A stretch of DNA of 10,188 nucleotides, from the NCBI GenBank assembly GCA_036566745.1, contig DATCVR010000403.1, positions 1 to 10,188 on the forward strand. The letters are read 5' to 3'. Of this stretch, positions 7,506-10,188 are shown piece after piece; position 1 is the stretch's first letter, and each line of letters begins with the position of its first letter. The position numbers were made by a program, and so were the translations under genes. Below the pieces are notes generated by a model. The model was not told the DNA's origin, ran no database searches, and worked only from the letters and a program-made list of their open reading frames with translations. This DNA comes from DATCVR01 sp036566745. GTDB lineage: Bacteria; Actinomycetota; Actinomycetes; Jiangellales; Jiangellaceae.

Positions 7506-7618
7506 CAGTGCTTGATCTCCCTCGCTTGCGGGTGCGGGTAAGGTCCACTCGGGGTATGCGGACAACGCAGGTACCCTATATCGCGCTCACCATTCCGCCG
7601 TCCTGACCGAGGTCATCA
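7506..7618. promoter_or_regulatory. Divergent control region between epimerase and dehydrogenase operons
   Basis: This 113-bp gap is the only intergenic space of any size in the window and must hold promoters for both directions unless upstream transcription covers one. Its most AT-rich core is 7572-7582 (TACCCTATATC). TACCCT at 7572-7577 fits an actinobacterial TANNNT -10 for the rightward genes, but I see no convincing -35 at 16-18 bp. For the leftward genes, TTGTCC (minus strand, 7565-7560) and TTACCC (7541-7536), spaced 18 bp, are a weak -35/-10 candidate that would leave a short leader containing the ribosome site. The region is supported by position; individual boxes are guesses. Confidence 0.5.
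7604..7615. repeat. Short perfect inverted repeat overlapping the wbpA ribosome site
   Basis: TGACC-GA-GGTCA is a perfect dyad with 5-bp arms and a 2-bp centre. It contains the GAGG ribosome site at 7609-7612, which lies 6 bp before the GTG start at 7619. It could be a half-size operator or a small mRNA hairpin (4-bp stem, CGAG loop), but a dyad this short may arise by chance in a 113-bp region. Confidence 0.3.
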
Positions 7619-8923
7619 GTGAGAATCACCGTCGTCGCCCTGGGCAAGATCGGGCTGCCGCTAGCCGTCCAGTTCGCCAGCAAGGGACACGAGGTCATCG
7701 GTGTCGACGTCAATCCGACGGTCGTCGATCTGGTGAACAAGGGCGAGGAGCCCTTCCCGGGAGAGGCCCACCTGGCCGACAAGCTCGCCGAGCTCGTCCC
7801 GGCGGGCCGGCTGCGTGCCACCACCGACTACGCCGACGCCGTGCCCGGCAGCGATGCCGTGGTGCTCGTGGTGCCGCTGTTCGTCAACGACGCCACCTGG
7901 GAGCCCGACTTCGGGTGGATGGACGCCGCCACGCGCTCGCTGGCCGAGCACCTCTCGCCGGGCACGCTCGTGTCGTACGAGACCACGCTGCCGGTCGGCA
8001 CCACCCGCGGGCGCTGGAAGCCGCTGATCGAGGAGGTCTCGGGGCTGCGCGAGGGCACCGACGTCCACCTGGTCTTCTCGCCCGAGCGGGTGCTCACCGG
8101 CCGGGTGTTCGAGGATCTCCGCAAGTACCCCAAGCTGGTCGGCGGCCTCTCGCCCGAGGGTGCTGAGCGGGCGCGGGAGTTCTACGAGGCGGTGCTCGAC
8201 TTCGACGAGCGGCCCGACCTCGAGCGGGGCAACGGCGTGTGGGACCTCGGCAGCGCCGAGGCGGCCGAGATGGCCAAGCTCGCCGAGACCACCTACCGCG
8301 ACGTCAACATCGGCCTGGCGAACCAGTTCGGCCGGTTCGCCGCCGACAACGGCATCGACGTCTACCAGGTCATCGACGCCTCCAACTCCCAGCCCTACAG
8401 CCACATCCACCGCCCGGGCATCGCGGTCGGCGGCCACTGCATCCCGGTCTATCCGCGGCTGTACCTCTGGACCGACCCCGAGGCCACCGTGGTCCGTGCG
8501 GCGCGCGAGGCCAACATGGGCATGCCGTCCTACGCCGTGGGCCTGCTCGAGGCCGCGTACGGCACGCTCACGGGCGCGAAGGTCGTCGTCCTGGGCGCCT
8601 CCTACCGCGGCAAGGTCAAGGAGACCGCGTTCTCCGGCGTGTTCGGCGCCGTCGAAGCGTTGGTCGCCGCCGGTGCCGAGGTCGTCGTCCACGACCCGAT
8701 GTACGACGACGCCGAGCTCGAGAAGCTCGGGTTCACCCCCTACCACCTGGGCGAACCGGTCGACGCCGCGGTCGTGCAGGCCGATCACCCCGAGTATCGC
8801 GAGCTGTCCGCGAGCGAGCTCCCGGGCGTGCGCGTCCTCGTCGACGGCCGCGACGTCACCGACCCCGCGCTCTGGGCCGGCGTCACCCGCACCGTGATCG
8901 GCCGGGCCGGCGCCGTTTCATGA
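7619..8923 (+). CDS. wbpA: WbpA-type nucleotide-sugar 6-dehydrogenase (UDP-GlcNAc to UDP-GlcNAcA)
   Basis: A 434-residue UDP-glucose/GDP-mannose dehydrogenase family enzyme, very close to the length of P. aeruginosa WbpA. It carries out the NAD-dependent four-electron oxidation of the C6 hydroxyl to a carboxylate, the entry step to UDP-GlcNAcA. Visible: N-terminal Rossmann segment VVALGKIGLPLAVQFA at 5-20, GVDVNP at 28-33, YETTLPVGTTR at 120-130, FSPERVLTG at 153-161, the central AEMAKLAETTYRDVNIGLANQ around 216-236 (K220), catalytic-cysteine motif GIAVGGHCIPVYP at 267-279 (C274), and the third-domain LGASYRGKVKETAFS at 325-339. The first Gly of the usual GxGxxG is Ala (A7). The GTG start has GAGG 6 bp upstream. 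Its stop overlaps the next ATG. UDP-GlcNAc specificity is inferred from context; UDP-Glc, UDP-ManNAc or UDP-GalNAc cannot be excluded. Confidence 0.9.
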   Translation: MRITVVALGKIGLPLAVQFASKGHEVIGVDVNPTVVDLVNKGEEPFPGEAHLADKLAELVPAGRLRATTDYADAVPGSDAVVLVVPLFVNDATWEPDFGWMDAATRSLAEHLSPGTLVSYETTLPVGTTRGRWKPLIEEVSGLREGTDVHLVFSPERVLTGRVFEDLRKYPKLVGGLSPEGAERAREFYEAVLDFDERPDLERGNGVWDLGSAEAAEMAKLAETTYRDVNIGLANQFGRFAADNGIDVYQVIDASNSQPYSHIHRPGIAVGGHCIPVYPRLYLWTDPEATVVRAAREANMGMPSYAVGLLEAAYGTLTGAKVVVLGASYRGKVKETAFSGVFGAVEALVAAGAEVVVHDPMYDDAELEKLGFTPYHLGEPVDAAVVQADHPEYRELSASELPGVRVLVDGRDVTDPALWAGVTRTVIGRAGAVS

Positions 8924-10188
8924 CCACGCCAGCCGCGCCCGAGACCCCCGGCGGGGTCACGCCCGCCGCCCGGCCCGTCCACGTCGTCATGGTCGTCGAG
9001 AACGACGTCGCGGCCGACACCCGCGTGCGCAAGGAGGCCTCCTCGCTCGCCGAGGCCGGCCACCGCGTGACCGTGGTGGGGCTGGCGGCCGAGGGGCTCC
9101 CGCTGCAGGAGCAGATCGGCCAGGCCGTGATCCAGCGGGTCGACGTGCCGCGCCGGGTCCTCGAGGCGTGGGTGGGCGGGCGCAAGTTCCGCCGGTCGCT
9201 GCGCCCCCGGGTGGTGGCCTACCGCAACCCGCGGGCGGCGCTGGCCGCCAAGGCCCGGGTGACCGCGCGGCTGCGTGACGTCCAGGCCGAGTCCGGCCGG
9301 GCGCTGCGCGCGCGCCGCGAGGGCCGCCTCGGCGCCACACCGTTCAAGATCGGCGTCGCCCGTCGCCGGGTCCGCCGCATCGCGCTCACCGCGCGCAGCC
9401 GCAACGTCGACTTCCGCGCCGGTGTCACCCGCCGGTTCAACCGCTGGTTCACCAACGGCTGGAAGTCGTGGGACGCCCGCAGCGCCCAGCGCGAGCGCGG
9501 GGTCAACTGGCGTCGCGACAACCCTGGCCTCGACGACTTCGAGCTGGCGTTCGGTCCGGTCATCGACCGCCTCCAGCCCGATGTGGTCCACGCCCAGGAC
9601 GTCTTCTCGATCGGGGTGGCCGCGCGCGCCGTGGCCCGGGCCCAGCTGGCCGGACGCCCCACGCTGTTCGTGTACGACGCTCACGAGTTCGTGCCGGGCC
9701 TGCCGAAGGGCTCCTCGCGGGCGCCCCGGTTCGCCGCGGCCATCGAGAGCATCGAGCGCGAGTACGTCCACGACGCCCACCGCATCATCACCGTCAGCCC
9801 GGTCATCGCCGACGCCATCCAGGCCCACTACCGTCTCGACCGCCGCCCCGACGTCGTGCTCAACGCACCGGTGGTCGACGGCGGACCGCCGCCCGAGCTG
9901 TCCGTGCGGGCCGCGGCGGGGGTGGCCGACTCGGTGCCACTGCTCGTGTACTCCGGTGGCATGAAGAAGGTCCGCGGCGTCGACACCGCCATCCGCGCGC
10001 TCGCCTTCCTGCCCGGTGTCCACCTCGCGGTCGTCTGCGTGCCGCATTCCCAGACCGTGGTGGTCAACGGGCTGCGGGTCGACGCCGAGCAGGCCGGGGT
10101 GGCCGACCGCGTCCACTTCGTCGACCCGGTCGGCTCCGACGACGTCGTCGCGTTCCTCAGCACTGCCGACATCGGCGTCCACCCGATG
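8920..10188 (+). CDS. GT4-family glycosyltransferase with Arg-rich insert, 3' partial (runs off right edge)
   Basis: 423 codons are visible with no stop before the window edge. The N-terminal domain shows HVVMVVENDVAADTRVRKEA at 21-40, the typical D-x-R-V-x-K-E-A opening of GT4 enzymes, and AGHRVTVVG at 46-54. Residues 88-207 are an unusually basic stretch (31 Arg and 4 Lys in 120). The fold resumes with DVVHAQDVF at 222-230, YDAHEFVPG at 252-260, IITVSP at 290-295, PDVVLNAPV at 311-319 and the C-terminal domain opening LLVYSGG at 342-348. The donor-site E-x-A-x-G-x-P region is beyond the edge; compared with its paralogue at the left end, some 150 residues are missing. The ATG overlaps the dehydrogenase stop (ATGA) and lacks a clear ribosome site, suggesting coupled translation. 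Probably transfers one of the residues of the same glycan; the substrate is not predictable. Confidence 0.88.
   Translation, partial: MTTPAAPETPGGVTPAARPVHVVMVVENDVAADTRVRKEASSLAEAGHRVTVVGLAAEGLPLQEQIGQAVIQRVDVPRRVLEAWVGGRKFRRSLRPRVVAYRNPRAALAAKARVTARLRDVQAESGRALRARREGRLGATPFKIGVARRRVRRIALTARSRNVDFRAGVTRRFNRWFTNGWKSWDARSAQRERGVNWRRDNPGLDDFELAFGPVIDRLQPDVVHAQDVFSIGVAARAVARAQLAGRPTLFVYDAHEFVPGLPKGSSRAPRFAAAIESIEREYVHDAHRIITVSPVIADAIQAHYRLDRRPDVVLNAPVVDGGPPPELSVRAAAGVADSVPLLVYSGGMKKVRGVDTAIRALAFLPGVHLAVVCVPHSQTVVVNGLRVDAEQAGVADRVHFVDPVGSDDVVAFLSTADIGVHPM

Noticed and set aside
7525..7541. Imperfect dyad CTTGC...GTAAG in the divergent gap
   Set aside because: The arms pair over only five positions including a G-T wobble; this is within chance expectation and lies in a G-rich repeat-like stretch.
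6427..7548. Upstream extension of the acyltransferase frame over the epimerase gene (a 1087-codon frame in total)
   Set aside because: The extra part is an Arg-rich shadow of the epimerase coding sequence. The GTG at 6426 has a ribosome site and gives a family-like N-terminus.
7506..7565. TTG start at 7565 giving a 20-residue longer epimerase
   Set aside because: The family N-terminus starts at MKVVSVVGARPQ, the ATG at 7505 has a purine-rich ribosome site, and the extension would use up the divergent promoter region.
7661..8788. 375-codon minus-strand frame opposite the 6-dehydrogenase
   Set aside because: It is an antisense shadow with no motif; the opposite strand encodes a complete dehydrogenase.
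8785..10182. 465-codon minus-strand frame opposite the right glycosyltransferase
   Set aside because: It has no domain and the biased composition of an antisense frame; the plus-strand frame is open from 8920 to the edge and shows GT4 motifs.

Overview
This is a high-GC (roughly 70% by eye), gene-dense bacterial window. GTG starts, strong G/C third-position bias and overlapping stop/start junctions suggest an actinomycete (Actinomycetota); nothing here fixes the genus. The whole window is a surface-polysaccharide (glycan) biosynthesis locus. There are no RNA genes, mobile elements or CRISPR arrays.

Layout: (1) A plus-strand operon runs from the left edge to 4266: a GT4 glycosyltransferase cut by the left edge, a WbpD-type N-acetyltransferase, a WbpE-type PLP aminotransferase, a WbpB/WlbA-type Gfo/Idh/MocA dehydrogenase and a 70-residue coiled-coil protein. 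Three of its junctions are overlapping stop/start codons. (2) A convergent minus-strand pair (7505 down to 4285) encodes a GARPQ-type UDP-HexNAc 2-epimerase (WbpI/WecB family), then a two-domain acyltransferase-3/SGNH membrane O-acyltransferase. A perfect GC hairpin lies in the 18-bp gap between the two converging units. (3) A divergent plus-strand operon starts at 7619: a WbpA-type UDP-sugar 6-dehydrogenase, overlapped by a second GT4 glycosyltransferase that runs off the right edge. The only intergenic space of any size (113 bp, 7506-7618) is the divergent control region between the epimerase and the dehydrogenase.

How the genes work together: the five sugar-nucleotide enzymes match, step for step, the known route from UDP-GlcNAc to UDP-2,3-diacetamido-2,3-dideoxy-D-mannuronic acid (UDP-ManNAc3NAcA): 6-oxidation (WbpA), 3-oxidation (WbpB), transamination (WbpE), N-acetylation (WbpD), C2-epimerisation (WbpI). 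The inferred output is a diacetamido-uronic-acid glycan assembled by the two GT4 enzymes and possibly O-acetylated outside the membrane by the acyltransferase. The two glycosyltransferases are paralogues bracketing the cassette, and both carry an unusual Arg-rich stretch between the N-terminal fold and the HxxDVF segment. No flippase, polymerase or chain-length regulator is in view.
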